From positions 1-18,607 of the forward strand of contig JAIPJV010000009.1 of NCBI GenBank assembly GCA_021734005.1: DNA of 18,607 nucleotides, given 5' to 3'. Shown here piece after piece: positions 1 to 7,122 of this stretch. The DNA is from Fidelibacterota bacterium (GTDB lineage Bacteria > Fidelibacterota > UBA2242 > JAFGTP01). Position 1 is the stretch's first letter. Each line of letters begins with the position of its first letter. A program made the translations under genes and the position numbers. The notes under the pieces are model-generated. The model saw only the letters and a list, made by a program, of their open reading frames with translations. It made no database searches and had not been told where the DNA came from.

Positions 1-633
1 GGCTCATTGTATAAAGGCGAAAATTTCAAATGGGGTGTTAAACTGGCCACACCTTTAAAATTGAAAGCCACAGAAAATAGTACAATTGATACGACTATGT
101 ATTGGGACGATGGTGTTAAATTTGATACTTCTCTGGTTTATAAGGACCTGGAATATGAAACTACCTTCCCGCTCAAGATTTCCAGTGGGATTTCTTTCAA
201 TATAAACAACTTTACCGTTTCCATGGATATTGCTATTAATAATTGGAATGATATTGGATTCAATTCTGATCTTGAAGATGCGGGCGATGTCTCAGCTGAC
301 AAACGTATCGAGGATAATATTAGTCAAAATCTAGCTCAGGCAACTGACTATGGCTTTGGTTTGATGATTCCTGTAACCCAGCGTGGTCAGATTAATCTTG
401 GCTATCGTTCCCTAGGCAAACCAGTTGAAGAATTATCAGGAGAATACGAGCGTCTCCAGCTTTATGGAATTGGTTTTGATTATCAGATCAACCAGAACAT
501 GTTCCTCAATCTTGGCTATCAGCTTGCAACCGGAAATAATAACCAGAGTCATCATTTTTTCACAGACAAAGAAGAAAATTATAAAAATCATAGATTAACT
601 TTATCTACCGGGATTTTATTTAATAAAGATTAA
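1..633 (+). CDS. C-terminal part of an outer-membrane beta-barrel protein (5' end outside the window)
   Basis: The reading frame is open to the first base (Gly-Ser precede the apparent TTG start at 7), so this is the end of a longer gene. About 210 residues are visible. They show alternating hydrophobic/polar stretches typical of transmembrane beta-strands, such as FNINNFTVSMDIAINNW, GQINLGYRSLG, GIGFDYQINQNMFLNLGYQL and a final HRLTLSTGILFNKD. Asn/Asp-rich loops separate the strands. The repeated strand-turn-strand pattern suggests a FadL/OMPP1-like or porin-like barrel in the outer membrane. No signal peptide can be seen because the N-terminus is missing. There is no T9SS tail at the C-terminus. 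The substrate is unknown. The fold class is fairly secure, the family is not. No clear terminator follows the TAA at 631-633. Confidence 0.65.
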   Translation, partial: GSLYKGENFKWGVKLATPLKLKATENSTIDTTMYWDDGVKFDTSLVYKDLEYETTFPLKISSGISFNINNFTVSMDIAINNWNDIGFNSDLEDAGDVSADKRIEDNISQNLAQATDYGFGLMIPVTQRGQINLGYRSLGKPVEELSGEYERLQLYGIGFDYQINQNMFLNLGYQLATGNNNQSHHFFTDKEENYKNHRLTLSTGILFNKD

Positions 634-787
634 TATCTAACTAACCTATTTTCTAACAATTTTTTTCTTCAATATTTGTCCACATCTATATTTCTACAAA
701 TCAATGATATAAGCGGGCAGATTATATTTTCCTTGCATGTAATCATATATAATTAGGTCTACAATTTTTATATTATCGGGAATGAGT

Positions 788-820
788 ACAATTCTGAAAT
801 TGTCCCTGAATTTGACAATT
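788..820. promoter_or_regulatory. Candidate operator: ACAATT/AATTGTC/GACAATT inverted repeats over the -35 region
   Basis: ACAATT (788-793) and AATTGT (798-803) form an inverted repeat with a 4-nt spacer. AATTGTC (798-804) and GACAATT (814-820) form a second perfect 7-bp inverted repeat with a 9-nt spacer. The right half covers the proposed -35 element of the next gene, so a dimeric regulator could compete with RNA polymerase here. This is inference from symmetry and position only. The region is AT-rich, so chance repeats are plausible. Confidence 0.3.
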
Positions 821-841
821 AATTAAAGAGATGCGTATATT
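812..841 (+). promoter_or_regulatory. Sigma70-type promoter for the serine protease gene
   Basis: A perfect -35 TTGACA (812-817) is followed after 18 nt by TATATT (836-841), a 5/6 match to the -10 consensus. Transcription would start near 848 and leave a leader of about 16 nt before the ATG at 864. The leader contains GGAAG (855-859) as a modest ribosome binding site. The promoter is only a sequence match and has no experimental support. Confidence 0.5.
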
Positions 842-863
842 TTAATATAAGCGTGGAAGTAAA

Positions 864-1913
864 ATGAAATTTGATAAATTAAAATTACAGATAGTTTTTC
901 TTACTTTATTTTTCTTGACAATGGACTGCGGCCCGGGCCGGACTTTCGAAATTGTCGACAATAAGATTGTTGATAATCAATATGATAACCACCCTCCTTT
1001 TAATGATAGTTCACCTAAAATCAGCAGAATTATGAGTTCGATTGCTATGATCAACTGTACAGCCTATTATAAACAATACGAGTTCGATCCGGAAGACAAA
1101 GTTTATAAAGAAGATGTCACTGATGCAGATATTTTAAAAAAAGGTGACAATTTTAATATTAGCAGAAATTCAGCAGGCACATCATTACTGCTTTCGATTT
1201 CCGGCAATAAAGTTCTGCTCTTGACCTGCAATCATATTATTGATTATCCCGAAGAGACCTATGACTATTATTCCAAATATTTTAGTAGAAATTATGTCAA
1301 TATATTTTTAAAAAAACAGAAGCAGACCCAATTTGTAACTCTGGACAATAATGTTGTTGACCTGGAAATTATAGCCCAGAATAAAAGAAAAGATATAGCT
1401 CTACTAGGCGGCACAAGCAGCGGAAAAGTCATGAATATTTCTGAACCAGATTTTAAAATTGGTAATGCCAGTGATTTAAATACCGGAAATTTTGTCTATA
1501 TTTTTGGATTTCCCAAAGGCCACAAAATGGTTTCTAGCGGGCTGATCAGTATGGAAGGTAGTAGAACTGACCAATTTATGATGGATATTCCTTTTAATAG
1601 AGGGATGAGTGGCGGAATTGTTTTTGCTATTCGGGACGATAGCCCCAATTTTGAAATGATTGGCATGGCTACATCGGCTGCTGCAGATTTTGAATATATT
1701 TTAACTCCTGAAGAAGAAATTATTCAAGATGAAGGCTTCAATCAGTCACTCCCCTATCAAGGTAATATTTATATAGAAGAAAAACCCAGAATTCGATATG
1801 GAATTACCTATGTTAATAGCATTGAAGTCATTATGAATTTTCTTAGAAGAAACAGGCGTTTGATTGAGAATGCCGGTTACGATATCGATCATATTCTAGG
1901 GGAAAAAGAATAG
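864..1913 (+). CDS. Exported trypsin-like (S1/DegP-type) serine protease, possible lipoprotein
   Basis: A 349-residue protein with a hydrophobic N-terminal segment (about residues 7-21) ending in TMDC. Cys22 could be lipidated, but Asp before Cys is unusual for a lipobox, so a plain signal peptide or anchor is equally possible. The mature part has the three trypsin-fold catalytic motifs in order: TCNH (His124), KDIALL (Asp177) and FNRGMSGG (Ser249). A GFPKG strand lies between Asp and Ser. The spacing fits the HtrA/DegP-like 'trypsin_2' family, but no PDZ domain follows. The C-terminal 75 residues after the core are unassigned. It likely acts in the periplasm or at the outer membrane; the substrate is unknown. 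The gene stands alone with its own promoter and converges on the next gene, which lies on the other strand. Confidence 0.75.
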   Translation: MKFDKLKLQIVFLTLFFLTMDCGPGRTFEIVDNKIVDNQYDNHPPFNDSSPKISRIMSSIAMINCTAYYKQYEFDPEDKVYKEDVTDADILKKGDNFNISRNSAGTSLLLSISGNKVLLLTCNHIIDYPEETYDYYSKYFSRNYVNIFLKKQKQTQFVTLDNNVVDLEIIAQNKRKDIALLGGTSSGKVMNISEPDFKIGNASDLNTGNFVYIFGFPKGHKMVSSGLISMEGSRTDQFMMDIPFNRGMSGGIVFAIRDDSPNFEMIGMATSAAADFEYILTPEEEIIQDEGFNQSLPYQGNIYIEEKPRIRYGITYVNSIEVIMNFLRRNRRLIENAGYDIDHILGEKE

Positions 1914-1949
1914 ATTCTTATCATTCTCAGAAACAATTATTTATCAATT

Positions 1950-3452
1950 TTACTGGAATACAATTTCCGGTTTGACATTTTTATATTCCGGCATACTTTG
2001 CCCGGCATTAGCATTAATATAAGTAGGATCACAAATTATATAATTTTCTCCATTATAAGATAAATAATCACCCTTTACAGGCCCTTTGATATTGATAGCA
2101 GTAGCCACATGTCCGGGATATTTTATACCAATAACATCTAATCCCAACAATTCTTTGGTCAAATAAGCAAACAGAATGGATCGGTCTTCACAATCAGAAA
2201 AGGGATAAAAAAGTGTTTCATCGGGAAACAGTGGTTTTTCTCTTCCAAAATTGAGATCATCGGTTTTATATTGAAATGAAGTCTGGACAAATCTCAGTAA
2301 AAGATTGACTGCTTCTGTTGTGCTTTTGCCCTCTAGCAGAGGCGCTAGAGATTTCACCAGAGTCACCCTGCCGTCATTATTCATTGGTGCTGAAAAATAT
2401 ATATCATAGTCAGTTTGCGGATAATCTGTCAAAAAATCTATTACTGCGGGTTTATATTCGACTTTTATGGTGTGAGATTGCCCCATATAATCAAATTTTA
2501 ATTTCTTCTGCCTGGTTTGGGAAGTCAGCTCAGGTTCCGTTGCTAATTTCAGATCGAGCACCTTATCAGCTTCAGGATAATCCCTTCGATAGGAATAGAT
2601 TTTATCTTTTTTATTCCGCTCCCGATTGATTAAAAAATATTTATCCCCATCTATTGTTAAATAGGAAGTAGAATATAACATTGAACTGGAAGGCATTAGG
2701 ATATAGACATTATTATCATTGTAGGCTACTCTAACTTTGTAGCCAGATTTGGTCAGGAAAAACCAGGTGAAAACCGTAGCATCAGATTGAGATCCATTAT
2801 TGATCTTCTTGCCCACCTGTTCAACCAGTTTGTAATAGCCCCAGCCATTCATATTAAGACGGCTTTGGTAGTTTTGCAGCTGCTTTAAAAAATCCTCATA
2901 CTTTGTAGCTGCTAAATGCTTCCACGATGCACTTATATTTTTATTGTCAAAAGGTGACTCCAAATTGGTTTTGAATTCTTTACTATAATTAATTTCAAGA
3001 GGAGTTCCGTAAAAATCCATTTTCAGAGTCTGTTCATAAGGCTGTTTCTCTTTAGGCTTCTTTTCTTCCTGAATTGGTTTGGGTTCGGGGGCAGGTTGAG
3101 GCTCAGGCCTGATTTCTTCTTCTTTCTTTTTTTCAGGAATTGGAATGTCTTTTACTTTTTCTTTGGAAAGTTCAATTTCCGGCTCCGGTTTTGCTACGGG
3201 AATGTCTTTTGGTTTGGGTTTCTCCAGGACTTCCTTGCCAGGATCAGTATTAAAGAGTTCCCACTCCTGCTCCAAAAAAGCAGCAAAGGCTGAATCCTGA
3301 GCACTAATATATTGGTCCACCTTTTTCTGAGTTTCTTCCATCTCTTTTTGCGTTGCCTGCTCAATTTTTTTCATCATCTCTTCGACATCTGTCTGTGTCA
3401 ATCCAATTACAATAAGCAGTAAAAAGATTGTCACTTTTTTCATAATTCTCAT
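1950..3452 (-). CDS. Exported transglutaminase-like cysteine protease with a charged Pro-rich linker
   Basis: A 500-residue protein. The N-terminus MRIMKKVTIFLLLIVIGL is a signal peptide or membrane anchor. A helical acidic/basic stretch follows (about 22-70), then a Pro/Lys/Glu-rich linker (about 75-137) that may span the cell wall. The C-terminal third carries a transglutaminase-like triad: FSDCEDRS (Cys421), YPGHVA (His448) and CDPTY (Asp475). Between linker and catalytic part (about 140-330) is an all-beta-looking region of unknown function. The start is set by AAGGAGG at 3457-3463, 4 nt from the ATG at 3452; a second in-frame ATG three codons later is possible. In bacteria such domains usually act as peptidases or amidases rather than cross-linkers. 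The target is unknown. It is a single gene, convergent with the protease gene before it. Confidence 0.75.
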   Translation of the reverse strand: MRIMKKVTIFLLLIVIGLTQTDVEEMMKKIEQATQKEMEETQKKVDQYISAQDSAFAAFLEQEWELFNTDPGKEVLEKPKPKDIPVAKPEPEIELSKEKVKDIPIPEKKKEEEIRPEPQPAPEPKPIQEEKKPKEKQPYEQTLKMDFYGTPLEINYSKEFKTNLESPFDNKNISASWKHLAATKYEDFLKQLQNYQSRLNMNGWGYYKLVEQVGKKINNGSQSDATVFTWFFLTKSGYKVRVAYNDNNVYILMPSSSMLYSTSYLTIDGDKYFLINRERNKKDKIYSYRRDYPEADKVLDLKLATEPELTSQTRQKKLKFDYMGQSHTIKVEYKPAVIDFLTDYPQTDYDIYFSAPMNNDGRVTLVKSLAPLLEGKSTTEAVNLLLRFVQTSFQYKTDDLNFGREKPLFPDETLFYPFSDCEDRSILFAYLTKELLGLDVIGIKYPGHVATAINIKGPVKGDYLSYNGENYIICDPTYINANAGQSMPEYKNVKPEIVFQ

Positions 3453-3674
3453 GACGCCTCCTTGTCTTACTCGCCTATATTTTAAAATGTTGATCTGATT
3501 TTCACATCCTTAAATCACTAGAATGCCGGTTTCAATTCAAAATTTTTATAATAATCTGACCTGATTTTACAGCTTTCATAATTTAGCCAAAAAACAAATA
3601 ATACTCAAATCCGGCTATTCCAATCAATTGTAAGCTATTTAAGTTACAATGTCCGTGATTTATGCCACATTAAA

Positions 3675-3702
3675 CAAAAAATACTGGTAAATATTTTCAG
3701 TA
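3675..3702 (-). terminator. Weak intrinsic terminator after the mgsA-DUF554 pair
   Basis: Read on the minus strand, TACTG and CAGTA (a 5-bp stem, 3702-3682) are followed directly by six T residues (3681-3676). It lies about 10 nt beyond the DUF554 stop codon. The stem is short, so termination would be partial at best. Confidence 0.35.
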
Positions 3703-3712
3703 CGCTCAGTTT

Positions 3713-4390
3713 TCAGATAAAAAGAATGGCCAGTATTACGGCAAAAACAATTGCAGGTAACATATTCAATGTTTTGATCTTCTTTATGCCCAAAATATCA
3801 AGGCCCAATCCAAGCATGATTACTCCGCCTACTGCGGTCATTTCATGGATTACCGGGTCTGTCATAATAGTTTCCAGCTGACCGGCTAAAAGAGTCAATC
3901 CCCCCTGATAGATCAACAGCGGTATAACAGAGAACATTACTCCAATGCCAAAAGTAGCGGTCAAAGCAATAGACGATACTCCATCGAGCAGCGATTTGGC
4001 CAGAAGCAAATTTGCCTGGCCCTGGAGTCCTTCCTCAAAAGCCCCCAAAATAGTCATTGAGCCCATACAAAATAAGAGAAAAGCCGTAATCATGCCTTCC
4101 GTAAAACCTTTACCTTCGTGGGGCACTTTCTTTTTCAAACGGTCTCCCAGAGATTCCATTTTTGTATCCAGATCAAGGATTTCACCGGAAATCACCCCAA
4201 GTACAATACTAAAAATTACGATCATCAAATGTTCCGATTTCAGAGCCATTGACATTCCGAGATAAAGTGTAAATAAACCAATCCCTTGAAACAAAGTGGT
4301 TTGCAATTTTTCCGGCAAACGAGTATGGACAAGCAGTCCAATTGTTGAACCGACAATTACGGTGATTACGTTAACTATTGTACCGGTCAT
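3713..4390 (-). CDS. DUF554 family integral membrane protein
   Basis: A 225-residue protein almost entirely made of hydrophobic helices. The N-terminus MTGTIVNVITVIVGSTIGLL and the later GSMTILGAFEEGLQG, KSLLDGVSSIALTATFGIG and AVGGVIMLGLGLDILGIKKI segments are characteristic of DUF554 (the B. subtilis YdfK family). The length is typical for the family. It should sit in the inner membrane with about seven helices. The biochemical role of the family is not established. The gene starts 13 nt after mgsA on the same strand, with AGGG shortly upstream, so the two are probably co-transcribed. A role in transport or export of small metabolites would be a guess. Confidence 0.85.
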   Translation of the reverse strand: MTGTIVNVITVIVGSTIGLLVHTRLPEKLQTTLFQGIGLFTLYLGMSMALKSEHLMIVIFSIVLGVISGEILDLDTKMESLGDRLKKKVPHEGKGFTEGMITAFLLFCMGSMTILGAFEEGLQGQANLLLAKSLLDGVSSIALTATFGIGVMFSVIPLLIYQGGLTLLAGQLETIMTDPVIHEMTAVGGVIMLGLGLDILGIKKIKTLNMLPAIVFAVILAILFI

Positions 4391-4403
4391 TTTTATCCCT
4401 GAA

Positions 4404-4853
4404 TTATATTTCTTCTTTTAATCTATTCCGATACCGGCTATAATTAGGCATCTTTTTCTGATACTCACTATTCATAAGTTCAGATGAAATAATATAATCA
4501 GCAGTAGCCCGATTGCAAGCCACAGGAATATTCCAGACAACTACAATTCTCAGAAGAGCTCGGATATCAGGATCATGAGGTTGGGGCTCGAGAGGATCCC
4601 AGAAAAAGATCAAAATATCAATGTCACCTTTTGAGATCTTTGAGCCCATTTGAAGATCACCGCCCAGCGGGCCACTTTGCAGCTTTTTAATTTTCAACCC
4701 GGTTTTTTCCTGAAGTAGAGAGCCAGTAGTCCCTGTTCCCAGAAGATAGTTTTCACTTAGGATATCTTTATTGAACTTAACCCAATCCAGGAGATCCTGC
4801 TTCTTATTATCATGGGCTACCAATGCAATTGATTTTTTATTACTAGAAGACAC
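4404..4853 (-). CDS. mgsA: Methylglyoxal synthase
   Basis: A 149-residue cytoplasmic enzyme that converts dihydroxyacetone phosphate to methylglyoxal and phosphate, a bypass of lower glycolysis that relieves sugar-phosphate stress. The family signature is complete: KSIALVAHD (His14, Asp15), LGTGTTG (39-44, phosphate binding), GPLGGDLQMG with the catalytic Asp66, FFWDPLEPQPHDPDIRAL with Asp86, His93 and Asp96, and VACNRATAD. These correspond to Asp71, Asp91, His98 and Asp101 of the E. coli enzyme with a constant offset of five. Translation starts at GTG (4853-4851), preceded by GTGAGG at 4864-4859. The nearby ATG at 4855 is out of frame, and the next in-frame ATG is past the active site. It is first gene of a two-gene unit with the DUF554 protein. 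Confidence 0.95.
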   Translation of the reverse strand: MSSSNKKSIALVAHDNKKQDLLDWVKFNKDILSENYLLGTGTTGSLLQEKTGLKIKKLQSGPLGGDLQMGSKISKGDIDILIFFWDPLEPQPHDPDIRALLRIVVVWNIPVACNRATADYIISSELMNSEYQKKMPNYSRYRNRLKEEI

Positions 4854-4894
4854 ATTTACCTCACTATTTTAATGTCTAATAATCTAACACATCT

Positions 4895-4924
4895 ATTATA
4901 AAGTCCCAAATAAATAAAATGGAA
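4895..4924 (-). promoter_or_regulatory. Possible mgsA promoter
   Basis: A perfect -10 TATAAT lies on the minus strand at 4900-4895, about 42 nt upstream of the mgsA GTG. The -35 (around TTCCAT, 4924-4919, 18-nt spacing) is poor. It is supported mainly by the -10 and its position. Confidence 0.35.
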
Positions 4925-4958
4925 TAAAACCTGAAAAATTCATTAACATTTCTCATAG

Positions 4959-5140
4959 AGACCTCCAGGTGGCATTTTTCACCTTCTAGGCCGCCCCGAA
5001 AAAGTGCCTCCGTGGGCAGGCCCCGAAATACTCCGGGATCAAAAGAAATAATCCTCCATAGGAGTCATTTGTGATCTTCGAGATTTTCCCCGCCTCAGAG
5101 AGATCCCTCATGGGAAAAGTGATCGGGATGAATAAATCAC
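4959..5140. repeat. GC-richer intergenic segment packed with short hairpins
   Basis: This part of the mgsA-wbpE gap is visibly richer in G+C than its surroundings and has no credible gene. It contains a series of small inverted repeats. ACCT-CC-AGGT is at 4961-4970. GGCATTTTTC (4971-4980) pairs with GAAAAAGTGCC (4998-5008) with one bulge. CCCG/CGGG lie at 5022-5036, CTCC-ATA-GGAG at 5054-5064 and ATCT-TCG-AGAT at 5074-5084. TTTTCCC (5084-5090) pairs with GGGAAAA (5112-5118), with an alternative TCCC-TCAT-GGGA at 5104-5115. GTGAT/ATCAC lie at 5119-5140. The density suggests a dispersed palindromic (REP-like) element or a decayed one. Identity is unproven. Confidence 0.4.
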
Positions 5141-5153
5141 AGGATTAAGCTTA

Positions 5154-5255
5154 GATTAATTAATGACTCCCCAAAACTGAGTTTTTTATACGGCAAGTAT
5201 AAATTCATTTTTTCAGTTAATTAAATGCTTTTTTTGAAGGAGTCATGAATTAATC
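5154..5255. repeat. 102-nt nested inverted repeat
   Basis: The outer arms are 17 bp with one mismatch: the left arm GATTAATTAATGACTCC (5154-5170) pairs with 5239-5255. Inside lie AACTGA (5175-5180) with TCAGTT (5213-5218), and a perfect 7-bp hairpin TTTATAC-GGCAA-GTATAAA (5185-5203). Three concentric stems in the right order would fold into one long hairpin. There is no transposase and no flanking target-site duplication. It could be a MITE remnant, a small structured RNA or a leader-region element for the following gene. Confidence 0.5.
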
Positions 5256-5286
5256 AGGAAAAAGTGTAATAAAGTAAAATTTAACT

Positions 5287-5316
5287 TTGCGATACCACTC
5301 AGTATTTTTATATTAT
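5287..5316 (+). promoter_or_regulatory. Promoter ahead of the aminotransferase gene
   Basis: TTGCGA (5287-5292), 18 nt, then TATTAT (5311-5316). An overlapping TATATT (5309-5314) gives 16-nt spacing. The start point would be near 5322, about 30 nt before the ATG. It is the only reasonable sigma70-like match between the inverted repeat and the gene. Confidence 0.45.
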
Positions 5317-5351
5317 GATAAGAAACGTGAAAATAAAATACAGGAGTACTT

Positions 5352-6488
5352 ATGCATGTACCTTTACTGGATTTAAATGCTCAACTTGATGAGATTCGTG
5401 ATGAAGTCAAAATTGCTATTGACGAAGTAGTCGAATCCACCCGTTATATAATGGGTCCCAAAGTCACAGAATTCGAACGGGAAATAGCAGATTATTGTAA
5501 TGTAGAGCACGGAATCGGAGTTTCTTCCGGAACAGACGCTCTATTAGTCTCTTTAATGGCCCTGGATGTTGGGCCCGGAGATATTGTGATTACCACAGAT
5601 TATTCTTTCTTTGCTTCGGCTGGTGTAATCGCCCGGCTTCACGCAACTCCGGTTTTTCTGGATATTGATCCCAAAACCTATAACCTGGATCCTGAACAAT
5701 TAGAAACCTGGCTCAAAGAAAATGAAGATAAAATTGACAAAGTTAAAGCTATCATTCCAGTTCATTTGTTTGGGCAATGCGCCGATATGAAACCAATTAT
5801 CAAAACAGCCCGAAAATATGATATTCCAGTTATTGAAGATGCTGCTCAAGCAATCGGTGCCCGCTATCCTAATAATGGTAATCCTCTTAAAGCCGGTTCC
5901 ATGGGCAAAATGGGCTGCTTCTCTTTTTTCCCAAGCAAAAATTTAGGGGGAATGGGAGACGGCGGTATGGTTGTCACTCGTGATGATCAATTGGCTGAAA
6001 AATTGCGCAAATTAAGAAATCATGGGGCTGCACCAAAATATTATCATTCCATGGTTGGCGGCAATTTTCGGCTCGATCCTATTCAAGCCGCTGTTCTATC
6101 AGTCAAACTCCAATATCTGGATGAATGGCATCAAAAACGGCAGGAAAATGCTGAATATTATAAAAAGAATTTGAATCTGGATGCCCTCACAACACCGGAG
6201 AATGCTTACAGACCGGAATATCACATTTACAATCAGTTCATTATTTCAGTAAAAGGCGACCGTGAAGAATTGAAAACCTTTCTCCGTAAAAAGCAAATTG
6301 GTTTTGGTGTCTATTATCCGGTGCCTTTTCACAAACAGGAGTGTTTTGAATATCTTGGTTACCAGGATGGTGATTTTCCCAAAAGCGAATATGCGGCTGA
6401 ACATACTCTCGCTTTACCAATTTATCCGGAACTGTCAGTTGAGATGCAGGATTATATTATTGATGCACTTCATGAATTTTTTGAATAG
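5352..6488 (+). CDS. wbpE: DegT/DnrJ/EryC1/StrS-family sugar aminotransferase (WbpE-like)
   Basis: A 378-residue PLP-dependent aminotransferase. Family landmarks are MHVPLLDLNAQ at the N-terminus, VSSGTDALL (58-65), PVHLFGQ, IEDAAQAIGARY (Asp163) and FSFFPSKNLGGMGDGG with the PLP lysine at Lys196. The length and the start motif PLLDL are typical of enzymes that transfer glutamate's amino group to the C3 keto group of UDP-2-acetamido-3-keto-uronic acid. The next gene encodes the matching N-acetyltransferase, which strongly supports this role over other sugar aminotransferases. The product would feed lipopolysaccharide O-antigen or other surface glycan synthesis. The start is fixed by CAGGAG at 5341-5346, 5 nt before the ATG. 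The dehydrogenases (WbpA, WbpB) and epimerase (WbpI) of the pathway are not in this window. Confidence 0.85.
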   Translation: MHVPLLDLNAQLDEIRDEVKIAIDEVVESTRYIMGPKVTEFEREIADYCNVEHGIGVSSGTDALLVSLMALDVGPGDIVITTDYSFFASAGVIARLHATPVFLDIDPKTYNLDPEQLETWLKENEDKIDKVKAIIPVHLFGQCADMKPIIKTARKYDIPVIEDAAQAIGARYPNNGNPLKAGSMGKMGCFSFFPSKNLGGMGDGGMVVTRDDQLAEKLRKLRNHGAAPKYYHSMVGGNFRLDPIQAAVLSVKLQYLDEWHQKRQENAEYYKKNLNLDALTTPENAYRPEYHIYNQFIISVKGDREELKTFLRKKQIGFGVYYPVPFHKQECFEYLGYQDGDFPKSEYAAEHTLALPIYPELSVEMQDYIIDALHEFFE

Positions 6489-6519
6489 AGACACGACTCA
6501 TTAATAGTAGGAGCAATCC

Positions 6520-7104
6520 ATGAAAGATAAAGATTTTTTTGTCCATGAAAGCAGTTATGTGGATAAAAATGTCAAAATTGGAAAAGACACCAATATCTGG
6601 CATTTTTCTCATGTTCAGGAAGGAGCTGAAATCGGCAGTGGCTGTACTCTTGGCCAAAATGTGAATGTGGGAAACAATGTAAAAATTGGAAATAATGTAA
6701 AAATTCAGAATAATGTTTCAGTATATGAAGGCGTTGAACTGGAGGATTATGTTTTTTGCGGGCCGTCTATGGTCTTCACAAATGTTCTTGACCCCCGCAG
6801 TAAATATCCTCAACGCGGTTCAGAATTCTACCATAATACTCTGGTCAAGACGGGTGCCTCAATAGGAGCAAATGCAACGATAATTTGTGGTAATACAATC
6901 GGAAAACATGCTTTTATCGGGGCTGGCGCAGTTATCACAAAAGATGTACCTGACTTCGCTCTCATGGTCGGTGTACCAGCCAAAAGAAAAGGCTGGGTTT
7001 GCGAATGCGGTGAGATTCTGCCAAAATTTAACAAACAGATCGAATGCCCAAAGTGTGGTATCCAATATGAATTAGATGGTGAACTGCTCAAGCAGCTCCC
7101 ATAA
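6520..7104 (+). CDS. wbpD: WbpD-like UDP-3-amino-uronate N-acetyltransferase
   Basis: A 194-residue left-handed beta-helix acyltransferase. Hexapeptide repeats run from about residue 14 to 145 (VDKNVKIGKDTNIW, VGNNVKIGNNVKIQNNV, IGANATIICGNTIG, IGAGAVITKDVPDFALMVGVPAK). The WHFSHV motif (27-32) is characteristic of the WbpD/WlbB group, which acetylates the 3-amino group of UDP-GlcNAc3NA using acetyl-CoA. The C-terminus has four cysteines, CEC at 161-163 and CPKC at 176-179, that look like a small zinc ribbon. Such a tail is seen in some family members. It starts 31 nt after the aminotransferase stop with AGGAG (6509-6513) 6 nt upstream of the ATG, so the two are co-transcribed. Acting together they make the diacetamido uronic acid nucleotide sugar. 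Confidence 0.85.
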   Translation: MKDKDFFVHESSYVDKNVKIGKDTNIWHFSHVQEGAEIGSGCTLGQNVNVGNNVKIGNNVKIQNNVSVYEGVELEDYVFCGPSMVFTNVLDPRSKYPQRGSEFYHNTLVKTGASIGANATIICGNTIGKHAFIGAGAVITKDVPDFALMVGVPAKRKGWVCECGEILPKFNKQIECPKCGIQYELDGELLKQLP

Positions 7105-7122
7105 TTTCTGTGAAACAGCATT

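Noticed and set aside
2318..2629. Plus-strand frame within the transglutaminase-like gene
   Set aside because: It is a shadow of the well-supported minus-strand gene, without a domain or ribosome binding site.
5154..5255. Insertion sequence bounded by terminal inverted repeats
   Set aside because: There are only 68 nt between the arms, no transposase and no target-site duplication. At most it is a MITE-like remnant.
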